Source of the DNA: an uncultured Bacteroidales bacterium
GTDB lineage: Bacteria > Bacteroidota > Bacteroidia > Bacteroidales > P3
Direction: 5' to 3'
Assembly (NCBI GenBank): GCA_900315335.1
Contig: OMYR01000046.1
Span: 21,620-85,619, forward strand
DNA: 64,000 nucleotides
The position numbers were made by a program, and so were the translations under genes. Shown here piece after piece: positions 35,092 to 44,775 of this stretch (position 1 is its first letter; every line of letters begins with the position of its first letter). The notes beneath the pieces are model-generated. The model saw nothing but the letters and a program-made list of their open reading frames with translations. It was not told where the DNA came from and searched no databases.

Positions 35092-36926
35092 TGGCTTACC
35101 CTTTCGCTTAATTCCAACCAAACAATTTCTTTTTCTTCAATTTCGGATATTATTTGCTGCAATTCGTCTCCTGCTTTTAGTAGTTCGTCGTTGGATAACT
35201 CACCCGAAGAAAGTTTTTGGGTCAAATCTTCTTTTTTCTGCTCTAAAAGTGGCAGCGTTTTCTCTATTTCTTCCAAAAGTTTCTGTTCCTTGTACGATAG
35301 TTTGTTGGCTTTGCGTTGCTGTGCCTTTTGTTGCTTTTGCAGTTCGTAATCGTTAGGAATTGTTTCACTGGAAGAGGAGTTTTGTTTTTGGTCTTGCTTT
35401 TTTTGTTTCAAGTATTCGGAGTAGGGGATATACAAATCCTTGATTTTACCACCTTTTTCAAAAACAAAATAATGGTGTTGAGAAATGTTTTCAATAAATC
35501 TCTTGTCGTGAGAAACCAAAAGCAGACAGCCTTTATAGTTAGTCAAAAACTCTTCCAACGTAAGCAATGAATAAATATCCAAATCGTTGGTAGGTTCGTC
35601 TAATATAAGAAAATTAGGATTCTTTATCAGTGTTTTCAATAGATACAAACGGCGTTTTTCTCCACCCGACAACAATCCGTATTGATGAAACTGCATATCC
35701 TTATTAAATCCGAATTTCTCCAAAAATGAAGACGCCGACATATCATATTTCTTGCCTTCGTTTTGAATGGTAATTGATTCGGCTTCGTCTTTGATTATAT
35801 CTATAACACGTTTACTCGCTTCTTCTTGCAGGCCTTTTTGTTGATAGTATCCGAAATTTATTGTCTCGCCTTTTATTATCGTTCCGCTGTCTTGTTTTTC
35901 CTTGTCCATAAGGATATTCAAAAGCGTTGTTTTGCCACAGCCGTTGTGTCCGATTATTGCAATCTTATCACCCTTTTTGAATGTGTAGGAAAAATCTTTA
36001 ATAAGTGGCTTGTCTTCTTGAAAACTCTTGCAGATACTGTTTATTTCAAGTATTTTCTTGCCTATTCTGTTTTCGACAACAGATAGTTTCTCTTGTTCTT
36101 TTTCCTGTTTTTGAAAAGCCTTTTCCTTTATCGAACTGAAATTCTCTATACGTTTTTTGCTTTTCGTACCTCGTGCTTGCGGCATACGGTTAATCCAATC
36201 CAATTCTCGCGTATAAAGGTTTCGTGCTTTATCTATCTCGGCTTTCAATAGTGCGGCACGTTCTTCTTTCTTCTCTAAAAAATAATCGAACAAAGCAACG
36301 TTTTCATGCCTATCACAATTGTATTTCGATATTTGACCTTTGTATAATTCGTAAATATCAGTGCAGACTTTGTCTATAAAATCTCTGTCGTGGGTAACTA
36401 TCAAAAGTGTTGTGTTTTTCTTTATCAGATAGTTTTCGAGCCAAGCAATCATATCCATATCCAAATGGTTTGTCGGCTCGTCAAGAACATAAAACTGGGA
36501 GTTCTTCAATAATACTTTTGCCAATGCAACTTTTTTCTGTTCGCCACCCGATAGTAGATTGATATGTTTATCCAAATCCGTAACCCCAAAAGCGAACATC
36601 ATCTGATTGGCTCTTGCGATAAAGGATTCTTTGTCTTCTTCGTGCGATGAATACGATAGCAGCAACTCGTCCATAATGGAAATATCGTCGTCTTTCCAAG
36701 TCTTTTGGGGAAGATACGAAGGGTAAGCGTTGGAATTGAAAATAACATCGCCTTTATCTCTCTCCCTTTCGTCAAACAGCATATTCAAAAGGGTGCTTTT
36801 ACCTTCGCCGTTACGACCAATCAAAGCGATTTTCTGACCTTTATTGACTCCAAAGGACAGGTCTTCAAAAATCACCTTGTCGCCAAAAGATTTGTATAAG
36901 TGTTCGGCAGTTAAGACGGCTTCCAT
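35088..36926 (-). CDS. ABC-F family ATPase (second paralogue)
   Basis: This 612-residue protein has two ATPase cassettes with Walker A GRNGEGKST and GHNGCGKTT, signatures LLSGGEQKKVALAK and LLSGGEKRRLYLLK, and Walker B VLDEPTNHLD and ILDEPTNDLD. The Arg/Lys-rich interdomain linker and C-terminal coiled coil (about 530-605) place it near the Uup group. The second Walker B reads NDLD, as in Uup. It is only distantly similar to the ABC-F protein at 7329-9239. Its start codon region lies in a 21-bp repeat unit, and it is translationally coupled to aroB. Confidence 0.92.
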   Translation of the reverse strand: MEAVLTAEHLYKSFGDKVIFEDLSFGVNKGQKIALIGRNGEGKSTLLNMLFDERERDKGDVIFNSNAYPSYLPQKTWKDDDISIMDELLLSYSSHEEDKESFIARANQMMFAFGVTDLDKHINLLSGGEQKKVALAKVLLKNSQFYVLDEPTNHLDMDMIAWLENYLIKKNTTLLIVTHDRDFIDKVCTDIYELYKGQISKYNCDRHENVALFDYFLEKKEERAALLKAEIDKARNLYTRELDWINRMPQARGTKSKKRIENFSSIKEKAFQKQEKEQEKLSVVENRIGKKILEINSICKSFQEDKPLIKDFSYTFKKGDKIAIIGHNGCGKTTLLNILMDKEKQDSGTIIKGETINFGYYQQKGLQEEASKRVIDIIKDEAESITIQNEGKKYDMSASSFLEKFGFNKDMQFHQYGLLSGGEKRRLYLLKTLIKNPNFLILDEPTNDLDIYSLLTLEEFLTNYKGCLLLVSHDKRFIENISQHHYFVFEKGGKIKDLYIPYSEYLKQKKQDQKQNSSSSETIPNDYELQKQQKAQQRKANKLSYKEQKLLEEIEKTLPLLEQKKEDLTQKLSSGELSNDELLKAGDELQQIISEIEEKEIVWLELSERVSQ

Positions 36927-36983
36927 AATCGTTGCGTTGATGTTTAATACTATTGTTGTAGTCTCTCACATCGTTGCGTTATC
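36921..36983 (+). repeat. 21-bp-period repeat array (3 units) spanning a start codon and a stop codon
   Basis: Units start at 36921, 36942 and 36963 with cores TTCCATAATCGT, GTTTAATACTAT and CTCTCACATCGT. The first includes the ABC-F start codon (36924-36926) and the last includes the stop of the upstream beta-barrel gene (36979-36981). Units 1 and 3 share ATCGTTGCGTT. The whole intergenic space is repeat. Confidence 0.8.
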
Positions 36984-37692
36984 TACGCTTGCCGTTGGAG
37001 AAGAAATATGTAAGAGAAAAATTCAAATTCTGCCAACGGAAATTGTTATACGCACCAATGTTGATAAATCCCAAAGTGTAATTGAAATTCAATTCGATAT
37101 TGTGGTTAATATCGTAACCCACACCCAGGATAAAGCCCACATCTTCTTTGGCAAAGCTGAGGTTTTTCAGTTTATCCCTATCCTCATAAAAGGTACTGTA
37201 TTCAATAGGCACCATATAGTTTTCGGGCGGTAAATTTGGGTTGCCGGGATTTATAGGATTTTGATTGGTTAATGTGCTTTTGCCACCAATTCCGTAAGAA
37301 AAGAAAGGAGCAAAATAGCAAAGAAAACCACGTCCTTTGTATTCGTTGCCAAACTTCAATTCAAAGTTCAATTCCGCTTGAACAAGGTAAGCATTGACAT
37401 CGTTTTTGAAATTGTTTTCTATATCACACAAAAAACCTTTCTTAACGAAGTTCAACGCAGGACGGAAATAAATATTATACACCAAATGTTTCTCTCCGCT
37501 GATTCCTGCACGCCAACCTATCTTTTTTTGAATGCCGTTTTGTTGATTAATCCAGTCCCAAGAAACTCCGCCCGTGATACCGAATTTCCACGGGTCGGTA
37601 GAACTCTTTGGACGTTCGTATCCGTACTCTATTTGAGAGAACAGAGTTATGCTAAGCAGCGACAACAATATGAACGTTAGTTGTTTTTTCAT
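36979..37692 (-). CDS. Outer membrane beta-barrel protein of unknown function
   Basis: A protein of 237 residues with a signal peptide (about 1-19, ending ITLFSQ) and alternating amphipathic strands with aromatic ends throughout (FGITGGVSWDW, YFRPALNFVKKGF, LNFSLTYFF). This is the pattern of PorT/OMP_b-brl-type small barrels (8-10 strands). I recognise no specific orthologue. Its ATG overlaps the stop of the transglutaminase-like gene (ATGA), so the two are translationally coupled and may act together in the envelope. Confidence 0.78.
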   Translation of the reverse strand: MKKQLTFILLSLLSITLFSQIEYGYERPKSSTDPWKFGITGGVSWDWINQQNGIQKKIGWRAGISGEKHLVYNIYFRPALNFVKKGFLCDIENNFKNDVNAYLVQAELNFELKFGNEYKGRGFLCYFAPFFSYGIGGKSTLTNQNPINPGNPNLPPENYMVPIEYSTFYEDRDKLKNLSFAKEDVGFILGVGYDINHNIELNFNYTLGFINIGAYNNFRWQNLNFSLTYFFSNGKRR

Positions 37693-40160
37693 TTTATTTT
37701 CTTAATAACTTTAAGTACCTCCTCTTGTGAAGAAATCTTATAGCCTTGCGACATATATATTACTTCATCTTTGTTGATTACCGTCAGTATCGGGTATTCT
37801 CCTGAGAAACGTAAATTGGTCTTGTTTATTATTTCTTTTTCCAATGTGAATTTGCTATCCACAAGCACAAGAGTATTTTTCGGCAGTGTCGGGAATACGT
37901 CCGTTGAAAAGTCGTCATTCAATTGGCTTTCGTTCAACACCAAAACCAAATACACATCTTGTTCTTTGTCAAAAGCCTCATTGCTTTTTGCAATATCGAC
38001 AAGCAAATGACGAGAAGGCTCTTTGTACGGGTCGATTATTGCCAAAACTATTGCTTTGCTTTTATCCGCAAGGGCTTTGATGTTTTGAGCCTTTTGATTA
38101 TTGGATTGTTTTGGAAAGATTTGCTTGAAATTTTCGTTAAGATTAACTTTGCCGTAGTTGGTAATATCTTCGTTGGCTTCCGGTATGGTAATGGTAACAT
38201 CTGTTGTGGTACCCGATTTCAAAGTAAAGTAAGTCTCACTCACTTGAACCTTACCCGAAGAAGTACGATTGCCAACCATGATACGATACAAGCCTTCGCT
38301 TAAATCAACTGTGTCGGGAAGTTTTGCAAAATGCGGTTCATATTCGTAATCCAATGTTTGAAATTCGTTGTCAATGAATTTTTGGATTGTAAATTGCATA
38401 TAATATTCCGGTTTAATGGCATTATTTTCGTCGTTATGGACAACAAGCAAACAGTCATTGCTTTCTTTTTTGTTAAGTTTCTTAAAGCCATATTGCCAAG
38501 CAGAGTTTTCGTCTTTTCTCCATTGAGCACGACCCGTAGCCCACTCATAACGAGACTGAATACCGAAACTTCTGCATATTGCAACGAAAAGAATTTCTCT
38601 TGAATGCTCATCGCTTTGTCGAGATTTCAAAACACCGATAGGAGAGATAGGAACACCGTAATAATTATCGGTAGGATTTATTCTTATATTCAAACGAACC
38701 CATTCCGAAACATCGTTACCGTTTGCAAACACATAACGGATATTGTCGAAATACTTTCTGATGAAACTTCTCCAAGGAGTAAGTTTTTCCAATGCTATAC
38801 GAGGATTGATAACATACTCGCTCGTCTCGCCTTCTTTGATATTGTTCAAATGATCCATAAACACGTCATATTCTCCGTCCCTTAAATCTTTTTCATAAAC
38901 CATATTCAACATTTTTCGAGCAAGAGGGTGATTTGAATCCAACACTTTTTGGATTTGTTCATAGTTACCCCAAGAGTTTTTGATTAATTCGTCATCGCTT
39001 TGAGGGAATGTCTTTATGTAAGCATTGCGTATTTCGTCTTCCTTGGTCAAACGCTCATTGTTTTTTTTAACCAAGGCAGCGTCCAATGGAGTAACGTTGA
39101 TTGGTTTGGGAGGAGTAAGAGTTTGAATGTTGGTATAGGTTTTGTCTTTTTGGATAAAATCTTTTTTGATAGTGATGGTAATTGCTGTATCGGCAGCAAA
39201 GGCTTGCTTTTGAGCGTAAGCAATGGATGTTTTTGCCCAAATCATCAAATCACCATAGCCCGTAGTAAGGGTAGCTTTGCCTTCGTCATTGGTTGTTATC
39301 TTTGCAAGAGGATAGTATTCGGCATAATTGTAAAGACCGAAACTTACGGTTGCTCCCTTGACGCTGTTGCCACTTTCGTCTTTTACGGTAACGGTTAGTT
39401 TCTTGGTCGGAGCATAGTTGCCAAGCAAATTGATTTTAGAGTATTTATCGGAAACAAAATTCTTTTCCTCATCGCCGTTGTATTTTCCGAAAACGGTTGT
39501 ATGAACCATCATCGCACGTTTTGAAGGAGCGTCAAACCAACCTACATTCAATTTGGCTTCGGGTTCGCATGCACCAAGATGATACCATTTGCCATCAACC
39601 CAAACTTCAACCCAAGCATGGTTGTCGTCTGTATGCGCCCAACGTGGAGTATAGCACTGACGAGCAGGGATACCAACGCTACGCAAAGCCGTTACGGTAA
39701 AAGTACTCTCTTCTCCGCATCTGCCCCAAGAAGTACGCATTGATGCCAAAGGCGCTGAGGTTCTGCCGTCAGATGCTTTGTAATTTACATATTCGTGGCA
39801 CCAGTGATTGACTTCCAAAGCAGCGTCGTACATAGACATATTCTTGATTCTGTCTTTTATCATACGGAACATAACCATACGGGCAGTGTCAAGGTTTTCG
39901 TTATTGACCCTATAAACCAAAACAAAATGCTTGAAAATATCTTCCGGTATTTTCTTGCCCCAAGAAAAAGTGTTTCGGGCTTCGATTGCAGTTTTTACCT
40001 GTGCAATGAAAAACGCTGAATCGTAATCCACTTTATCGCTTAGGGGCATATATTCATACAAGAAATCCAAATATTCTTTTTCCTGTTTTGTTAAGTTATT
40101 TTGAGCCGAAGCCGTTAAGGTTGTTATGAATAATAATGTTGCTAAAAATAGTTTCTTCAT
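37689..40160 (-). CDS. Secreted transglutaminase-like protein with thioredoxin-like C-terminus
   Basis: The 823-residue protein has a signal peptide (1-19) and an N-terminal transglutaminase/protease-like domain with Cys148 in WGRCGEEST and His181 in DDNHAWVEVW. A carboxypeptidase-regulatory-like beta domain follows (about 245-330), then a second papain-like or structural region, and a final 120 residues with a thioredoxin-like pattern (IVLAIIDPYKEPSRHLL) but no CxxC. Related proteins are common in Bacteroidales genomes, with unknown substrates. Periplasmic or surface peptide/glycan processing is an inference. It is coupled to the small barrel protein downstream. Confidence 0.8.
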   Translation of the reverse strand: MKKLFLATLLFITTLTASAQNNLTKQEKEYLDFLYEYMPLSDKVDYDSAFFIAQVKTAIEARNTFSWGKKIPEDIFKHFVLVYRVNNENLDTARMVMFRMIKDRIKNMSMYDAALEVNHWCHEYVNYKASDGRTSAPLASMRTSWGRCGEESTFTVTALRSVGIPARQCYTPRWAHTDDNHAWVEVWVDGKWYHLGACEPEAKLNVGWFDAPSKRAMMVHTTVFGKYNGDEEKNFVSDKYSKINLLGNYAPTKKLTVTVKDESGNSVKGATVSFGLYNYAEYYPLAKITTNDEGKATLTTGYGDLMIWAKTSIAYAQKQAFAADTAITITIKKDFIQKDKTYTNIQTLTPPKPINVTPLDAALVKKNNERLTKEDEIRNAYIKTFPQSDDELIKNSWGNYEQIQKVLDSNHPLARKMLNMVYEKDLRDGEYDVFMDHLNNIKEGETSEYVINPRIALEKLTPWRSFIRKYFDNIRYVFANGNDVSEWVRLNIRINPTDNYYGVPISPIGVLKSRQSDEHSREILFVAICRSFGIQSRYEWATGRAQWRKDENSAWQYGFKKLNKKESNDCLLVVHNDENNAIKPEYYMQFTIQKFIDNEFQTLDYEYEPHFAKLPDTVDLSEGLYRIMVGNRTSSGKVQVSETYFTLKSGTTTDVTITIPEANEDITNYGKVNLNENFKQIFPKQSNNQKAQNIKALADKSKAIVLAIIDPYKEPSRHLLVDIAKSNEAFDKEQDVYLVLVLNESQLNDDFSTDVFPTLPKNTLVLVDSKFTLEKEIINKTNLRFSGEYPILTVINKDEVIYMSQGYKISSQEEVLKVIKKIK

Positions 40161-40231
40161 TTTCGTTGTTTTTATAATGTTATTGATATTTGTGTCGTTT
40201 TATGTGTTCGTTTTATTGAATAATCGAATCA

Positions 40232-40315
40232 AATTTTTAATCTCAATGATTAGTAAATTAGTTTTAATGATTAGTAAATTGATTAGTGAAACTAATAAAT
40301 TTTTTACGCAAATTA
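40232..40315. repeat. Variant 21-bp-period array (4 units) reaching an S41 stop codon
   Basis: Four 21-bp units start at 40232, 40253, 40274 and 40295. Units 1 and 2 share AATGATTA at their ends, and units 2 and 3 begin GTAAATT. The sequence differs from the main family but keeps the exact period. The last unit ends with the stop codon of the S41 peptidase gene (40313-40315). Confidence 0.7.
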
Positions 40316-41971
40316 TTTCTTTGGTTTAAGGATAAGGTTATAAGCGTTGGTGTCTTTCAAAAGGTCGGCAGCCGCTTTAACTTCTTTATCTCTTTTCAAC
40401 AAGGCTTCTACACGGCCTTTTTGGTTGTAGTATCTTACTACGATTTCGCTTAAAAGCATATCCTTTATCTCTTCTTTATGTTTGTAAAGGTCGTTTTGCT
40501 TATCCGTTTCTATTTGCGTCTTTGCGTTTTCAAGAAGTTTGGTAACGCTTTCATTACACTTCTCTTTCTTGGCGTTATCGATAAGGATTTTGATGCCTTC
40601 TTCGGTAGGAGTTGTATATTTATATTCCTTGTCTTTTAAGAAATTGACAAAGTCGTCATATATTTCGTCCGTAATATCGAAGTCTTTGGCAGGAGCAATG
40701 GTAGGGTGTGTTTTCACAAACTCGGTTGCATAGTCGAATGGCAGGAATTTTAATAACAATGCAATGGAAATTTGACTTGCATATTCGGTTTCCAACAATG
40801 TGTCGGGTTCAATGCCATAGCCATCATAGACGGTTCGTCCGCCTTTGGTTTTGAATGCAGTACGTAAAGAATCTTGTATTTTGTTGGCTCTGCCTTGTTC
40901 ATCTCTATGAGAGTAATCTATCGCCTGAATACAGCGACCCGAAGGTATGTAATATTTTGATACAGTAACTTTCATCTGAGTGTTGTACATAAGAGGGAAT
41001 ACATTTTGCACCAATCCCTTGCCGAATGTTCTTTGCCCCATGATAACGGCTCTATCCAAGTCTTGTAATGAGCCGCTGACGATTTCGGAAGCCGATGCCG
41101 AGCCTTGGTCTGCCAAAACGATGATAGGTATTTCGGTATCTACGGCTTTACGAGTGGTTTTGAAGGTTTGATTTCTGTTAGCCGTCTTGCCTTTTGTCGT
41201 TACAACGGTCTGACCTTTATCCACAAAGATGTTTACAATATTTACGGCTTCGTTTAACAATCCTCCGCCGTTTCCACGCAAATCCAAGATAAGACCTGCC
41301 ATGCCTTGTTTTTTCAGACTGTTGAACGCAGATAAAACATTGGTCGAAGCCTCTTTTGTAAATTCGTTTAATTTGATATAACCGATATTGTCGTAAATCA
41401 TACCGCTGTAAGGAACGTTTGGTAAAGATATGGCTTTACGTTTGAATTTAAAGGTTTTTTCTTCGCCGTTTCGCTCAATTTTCAATGTAATATCCGAGCC
41501 GGCCTGACCACGCAGAAATTCCCTTACTTGATCGTTTTTCTTGCCTTTGGCATTCTGTCCATTGACTTCAAGAATTTTGTCTCCCGCTTTTAATCCTGCT
41601 TCATAGGCAGGCATACCCTCGTAAGGCTCGCTTATTATCGTGTATTCTCCTTGTTGATGTATCGTTGCACCTATACCTCCGTATTCTCCCATAAGTTGAA
41701 GTTTTACATCCTCCAAATCACTTTCTGGGTAGAAATTGGTGTATGGATCGAGTTTTGCAAGCATGGCATCAATGGCTGTTTTAACCAAATCGCCCTCGTT
41801 TATATCATCAACGTAAGTATTATACAAAGTTTTGTAGGCGGAAGAGAAGATTTCAATGTTTTTTGACAACTCAAAACTTCTGTCTTCTTTTTCTTTTTTT
41901 TGTGCGAAAACACAAGCAGGCAAAAGTATTGCCGTAAGCATCAATGTAATTGTGAAAGTTGCTTTTTTCAT
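40313..41971 (-). CDS. S41 family C-terminal processing peptidase
   Basis: A protein of 552 residues with a signal peptide or anchor (about 1-23), a PDZ domain (about 90-170, GGIGATI and AYEAGLKAGDKILEVNG) and the S41 catalytic domain. The expected nucleophile is Ser293 in GSASASEI and the general base Lys318 in TFGKGLVQ, with the family's 25-residue spacing. A 200-residue C-terminal helical extension follows. It degrades or trims periplasmic proteins in a tail-specific way. A TAATTTTG box at 42010-42017 could serve as its promoter. Confidence 0.93.
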   Translation of the reverse strand: MKKATFTITLMLTAILLPACVFAQKKEKEDRSFELSKNIEIFSSAYKTLYNTYVDDINEGDLVKTAIDAMLAKLDPYTNFYPESDLEDVKLQLMGEYGGIGATIHQQGEYTIISEPYEGMPAYEAGLKAGDKILEVNGQNAKGKKNDQVREFLRGQAGSDITLKIERNGEEKTFKFKRKAISLPNVPYSGMIYDNIGYIKLNEFTKEASTNVLSAFNSLKKQGMAGLILDLRGNGGGLLNEAVNIVNIFVDKGQTVVTTKGKTANRNQTFKTTRKAVDTEIPIIVLADQGSASASEIVSGSLQDLDRAVIMGQRTFGKGLVQNVFPLMYNTQMKVTVSKYYIPSGRCIQAIDYSHRDEQGRANKIQDSLRTAFKTKGGRTVYDGYGIEPDTLLETEYASQISIALLLKFLPFDYATEFVKTHPTIAPAKDFDITDEIYDDFVNFLKDKEYKYTTPTEEGIKILIDNAKKEKCNESVTKLLENAKTQIETDKQNDLYKHKEEIKDMLLSEIVVRYYNQKGRVEALLKRDKEVKAAADLLKDTNAYNLILKPKK

Positions 41972-42009
41972 ATTCTGTGTAGCGATTTTTATCCTAAATA
42001 ATCATTCGG

Positions 42010-42017
42010 CAAAATTA
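42010..42017 (-). promoter_or_regulatory. -7 box upstream of the S41 peptidase
   Basis: Minus-strand TAATTTTG lies 39 bases upstream of the start codon. No well-placed TTTG is seen. Confidence 0.45.
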
Positions 42018-42090
42018 AGCATTAAAACAGAAAAATCTATATTTTTTTTATTTTTTTTTCATAAAACTTTTCGTTACGAGAAATTATTTA

Positions 42091-42098
42091 TAATTTTG
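42091..42098 (+). promoter_or_regulatory. -7 box upstream of the PpiD-type foldase
   Basis: TAATTTTG matches the consensus and lies 49 bases before the start codon at 42147. Confidence 0.5.
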
Positions 42099-42146
42099 CA
42101 CCTCTAAATTTTTGGAATAAAATAACTAAAAATCAAACAAAATATT

Positions 42147-44324
42147 ATGGCTATAATTGGTAGAATTAGAAAGAGAGGCGGATTGGCTGTGGCTATTGTT
42201 GCAATTGCTATCCTTGCATTTATTTTCAGCGACTTATTTACAAGAAACAGAGACGGCGGAATGCCTAACAAGGTTGCTTCCATTGACGGAATGGACATCA
42301 ACATAAATGAGTATAACTCACGCAGTGAGATGACTGAAAACCAAATGCGTCAGCAAACTCCCGAAGGTAAATTGACTCAGGAACAGTCTTTCCAAACCAA
42401 GATAATGACGTTTAACCAGCTTGTAAGTGAAAAACTTATAAAAAGAGAATGTGATGCTTTGGGTATAACTGTTGGTGAAGACGAATTGACTGATATGTTC
42501 CTTGGAACGTTTATTTCAAACATTGCAAGACAACAATTCACCGACCCGACAACTGGACAATACAATGCACAGGCTGTTCGTCAGATTATGGCGCAGTATG
42601 ACAAGATGCAACCCGAACAAAAAGCTGCATGGCAGGAAATGAGAAAGAGTGCCGTTGATGAGCGTATGCAACAAAAATACGGTATGATTCTTGCGAAGAG
42701 TTTCTATATGCCAAAGGCTATGGCTAAACATTTGAGTAATGTTTATGACCAAACGGCGGACACACGCTTTGTTACTCTTCCTTATGCGTCTATTGACGAT
42801 AGCAAAATCAAACTTACGGACAAGGATTACGAAAAATATTACAACGATCATAAAAACGAGTTTATCGCTTACGAAGAAGGTAGAGAGGTTTCTTTCGTTA
42901 AATTCGATGTTCAGCCATCGCCAGCCGATATTAAGGCTATAAACGATTCTGTTGTTAAATTGTTTGACGAGATGCAAAAGACCCCTAACGAGGAAATGGA
43001 ATCTTTTGTTTCTTCTGTCTCCGATTCAAGATACGATAGTTCATATCACAAACGAACTGACCGTGCAGTTACCACTTATTTCGCTGACTCGGTTTTGGCA
43101 GGTAAGGGTGCAGGCTCTTTCATCGCCCCAACGCAAGTTGGAAACAATTGGGTAATGGGTAAGATTATGAGTGAGCAGGCTCGTCCAGATTCTGTAAAAT
43201 TCTCTATCATTGCTGTATTCAACAACAAGATTGGTGCAGAACAAATCAAGCGTACTCCTGAGCAAGAGAAAGCCCTTGTGGATTCTTTATACAATGTCAT
43301 AAGCAAGGACACTAAGTTATTTGAAGAAAATGTTGCTAAATTTTCTGACGATCCGCAGACAAAAGATAAGTTTGGCGACCAAGGTTGGATTACTGACGGT
43401 AATTTAATGGAGGATATGTTCCAATCTATTATAAGTACTCCTATTAATGGTGTTGTTGTTTATCATCGTCCTGACGGTGCCGGTGATTATATTATCAAAG
43501 TTACAGATAAAACTCAATTGCAAAGCAAAATACGTCTTGCTCACGTTGTAATGGGTATTCGTCCGAGCGATAAGACTATAAACGACGTTAAAGATAAAGC
43601 CAATATCTTTTTATCAAAAGCAAAAGATGTGGAGACAATGGAAAAACAAGCCCAAAAACAATCTTTGAACGTCAATACATCATACATAAATCAGATGTCG
43701 TACCAATTGGACGGCACACCATACGCTCGTGAAATAGTTTCTTGGGCATACGGTAAGAAAGTAAAAGCAGGTGAGTTGGCTTCTGAAATATACGAATTGC
43801 AAGACGTTGATAATTTCCGCGATATGTTTGTCGTTGTAGGTTTGAAGAGCATTCAGGAGAAAGGTTTTATATCTTTGGAGACTTTGAAAAAAGACGCAAA
43901 CTTTGAGCGTTTGGTAAAGATTGAGAAAAAGGCTGAGCAACTTATGGCAGAGGCTGAAAATTTGATAAAGTCCAACAAGACAATTGAAGACATAGCAGCC
44001 AAGAAAGGTGTTGTTATCGATTCGGCTTATGGTATTGATTTCTCAACTCCATACTATGGCAAAGCAGGTGCAGAGGTTAAGGTTATCGGAACTATATCGG
44101 CAGCCAAGAACAAAGGTTTATTAAAACCTGTCAAAGGATTTAACGGTATTTATATTGTTAATGTTGATAATATTTCAAAACGTGCTGTTAAGGAAGATGC
44201 AGAGATGATTCGCCAGCAATATGCTATGAGAATGAATCAACGTATGAATCAAATCAATCCTGTTGGTGTTTTGTATCAGAATGCAAAAATCGATAACTAT
44301 TTTGTGATGTACGTCGGCAAGTAA
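42147..44324 (+). CDS. SurA/PpiD-type periplasmic peptidyl-prolyl isomerase
   Basis: This 725-residue protein is anchored by one transmembrane helix (about residues 12-29, LAVAIVAIAILAFIFSDLF). A SurA N-terminal chaperone domain (about 40-200) and a parvulin-type PPIase region (about 350-480, ending IIKVTDKTQLQSKIRLAHVV) follow, with a second helical part behind. The layout is that of PpiD, which assists folding of exported proteins at the inner membrane. The parvulin core is divergent, so catalytic isomerase activity is uncertain. The gene is monocistronic between a -7 box and a strong terminator. Confidence 0.9.
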   Translation: MAIIGRIRKRGGLAVAIVAIAILAFIFSDLFTRNRDGGMPNKVASIDGMDININEYNSRSEMTENQMRQQTPEGKLTQEQSFQTKIMTFNQLVSEKLIKRECDALGITVGEDELTDMFLGTFISNIARQQFTDPTTGQYNAQAVRQIMAQYDKMQPEQKAAWQEMRKSAVDERMQQKYGMILAKSFYMPKAMAKHLSNVYDQTADTRFVTLPYASIDDSKIKLTDKDYEKYYNDHKNEFIAYEEGREVSFVKFDVQPSPADIKAINDSVVKLFDEMQKTPNEEMESFVSSVSDSRYDSSYHKRTDRAVTTYFADSVLAGKGAGSFIAPTQVGNNWVMGKIMSEQARPDSVKFSIIAVFNNKIGAEQIKRTPEQEKALVDSLYNVISKDTKLFEENVAKFSDDPQTKDKFGDQGWITDGNLMEDMFQSIISTPINGVVVYHRPDGAGDYIIKVTDKTQLQSKIRLAHVVMGIRPSDKTINDVKDKANIFLSKAKDVETMEKQAQKQSLNVNTSYINQMSYQLDGTPYAREIVSWAYGKKVKAGELASEIYELQDVDNFRDMFVVVGLKSIQEKGFISLETLKKDANFERLVKIEKKAEQLMAEAENLIKSNKTIEDIAAKKGVVIDSAYGIDFSTPYYGKAGAEVKVIGTISAAKNKGLLKPVKGFNGIYIVNVDNISKRAVKEDAEMIRQQYAMRMNQRMNQINPVGVLYQNAKIDNYFVMYVGK

Positions 44325-44350
44325 CTTTATTTTAATATATTATATACTAC

Positions 44351-44386
44351 CGCTACCTTAAAATGAATTAAGGTAGCGTTTTTATT
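44351..44386 (+). terminator. Intrinsic terminator of the PpiD-type gene
   Basis: CGCTACCTTAA (44351-44361) pairs perfectly with TTAAGGTAGCG (44368-44378) and is followed by T5ATTTT. Confidence 0.95.
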
Positions 44387-44738
44387 TTCGGTTGTTTTTT
44401 AAATATTGTAGCCTTAACATATGTTTTGTTTCTGTTTTCTTTTTTTGATTTTAACGGTTTTTCATTTCCATTTAATAGTTCCTCGTTTCATTTTTCTTAT
44501 TCTCTTATTTTCTTTTTCCGTCTTTATTATTCAAAAATTCTTTTCTTTTTAGCTGAGTGCTATAACAAAACGTCGCCAAACACTATACTAAAATTCCGCC
44601 AAATGACATAATTGGAAAAGTAAGAATAGAATAAATAGTTGATAATTAGTTTATAAAGTAATGATGTGAGTTCTCTTGAAAAATATTAGTGTTATTGCTA
44701 AAATTTTTTGAATATTCTGAAATATTTTATGTTATTGT
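44387..44738. other. Gap with no recognisable gene
   Basis: This T-rich stretch follows the PpiD terminator. A 61-residue open frame (44426-44611) is Phe/Ser-rich low complexity and not credible. No 21-bp periodicity is visible here. Confidence 0.6.
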
Positions 44739-44769
44739 TTTGCAGCATGAAACTTTTTTTATAATTTTG
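44739..44769 (+). promoter_or_regulatory. Consensus promoter of the putative structured RNA
   Basis: TTTG (44739-44742) and TAATTTTG (44762-44769) are separated by 19 bases, the same spacing as the OmpA promoter. Transcription should start near 44776, although the next gene begins only at 45109. Confidence 0.78.
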
Positions 44770-44775
44770 CAACTG

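Noticed and set aside
44426..44611. 61-residue Phe/Ser-rich ORF
   Set aside because: Low complexity in T-rich DNA just after a terminator, with no promoter and no recognisable protein features.
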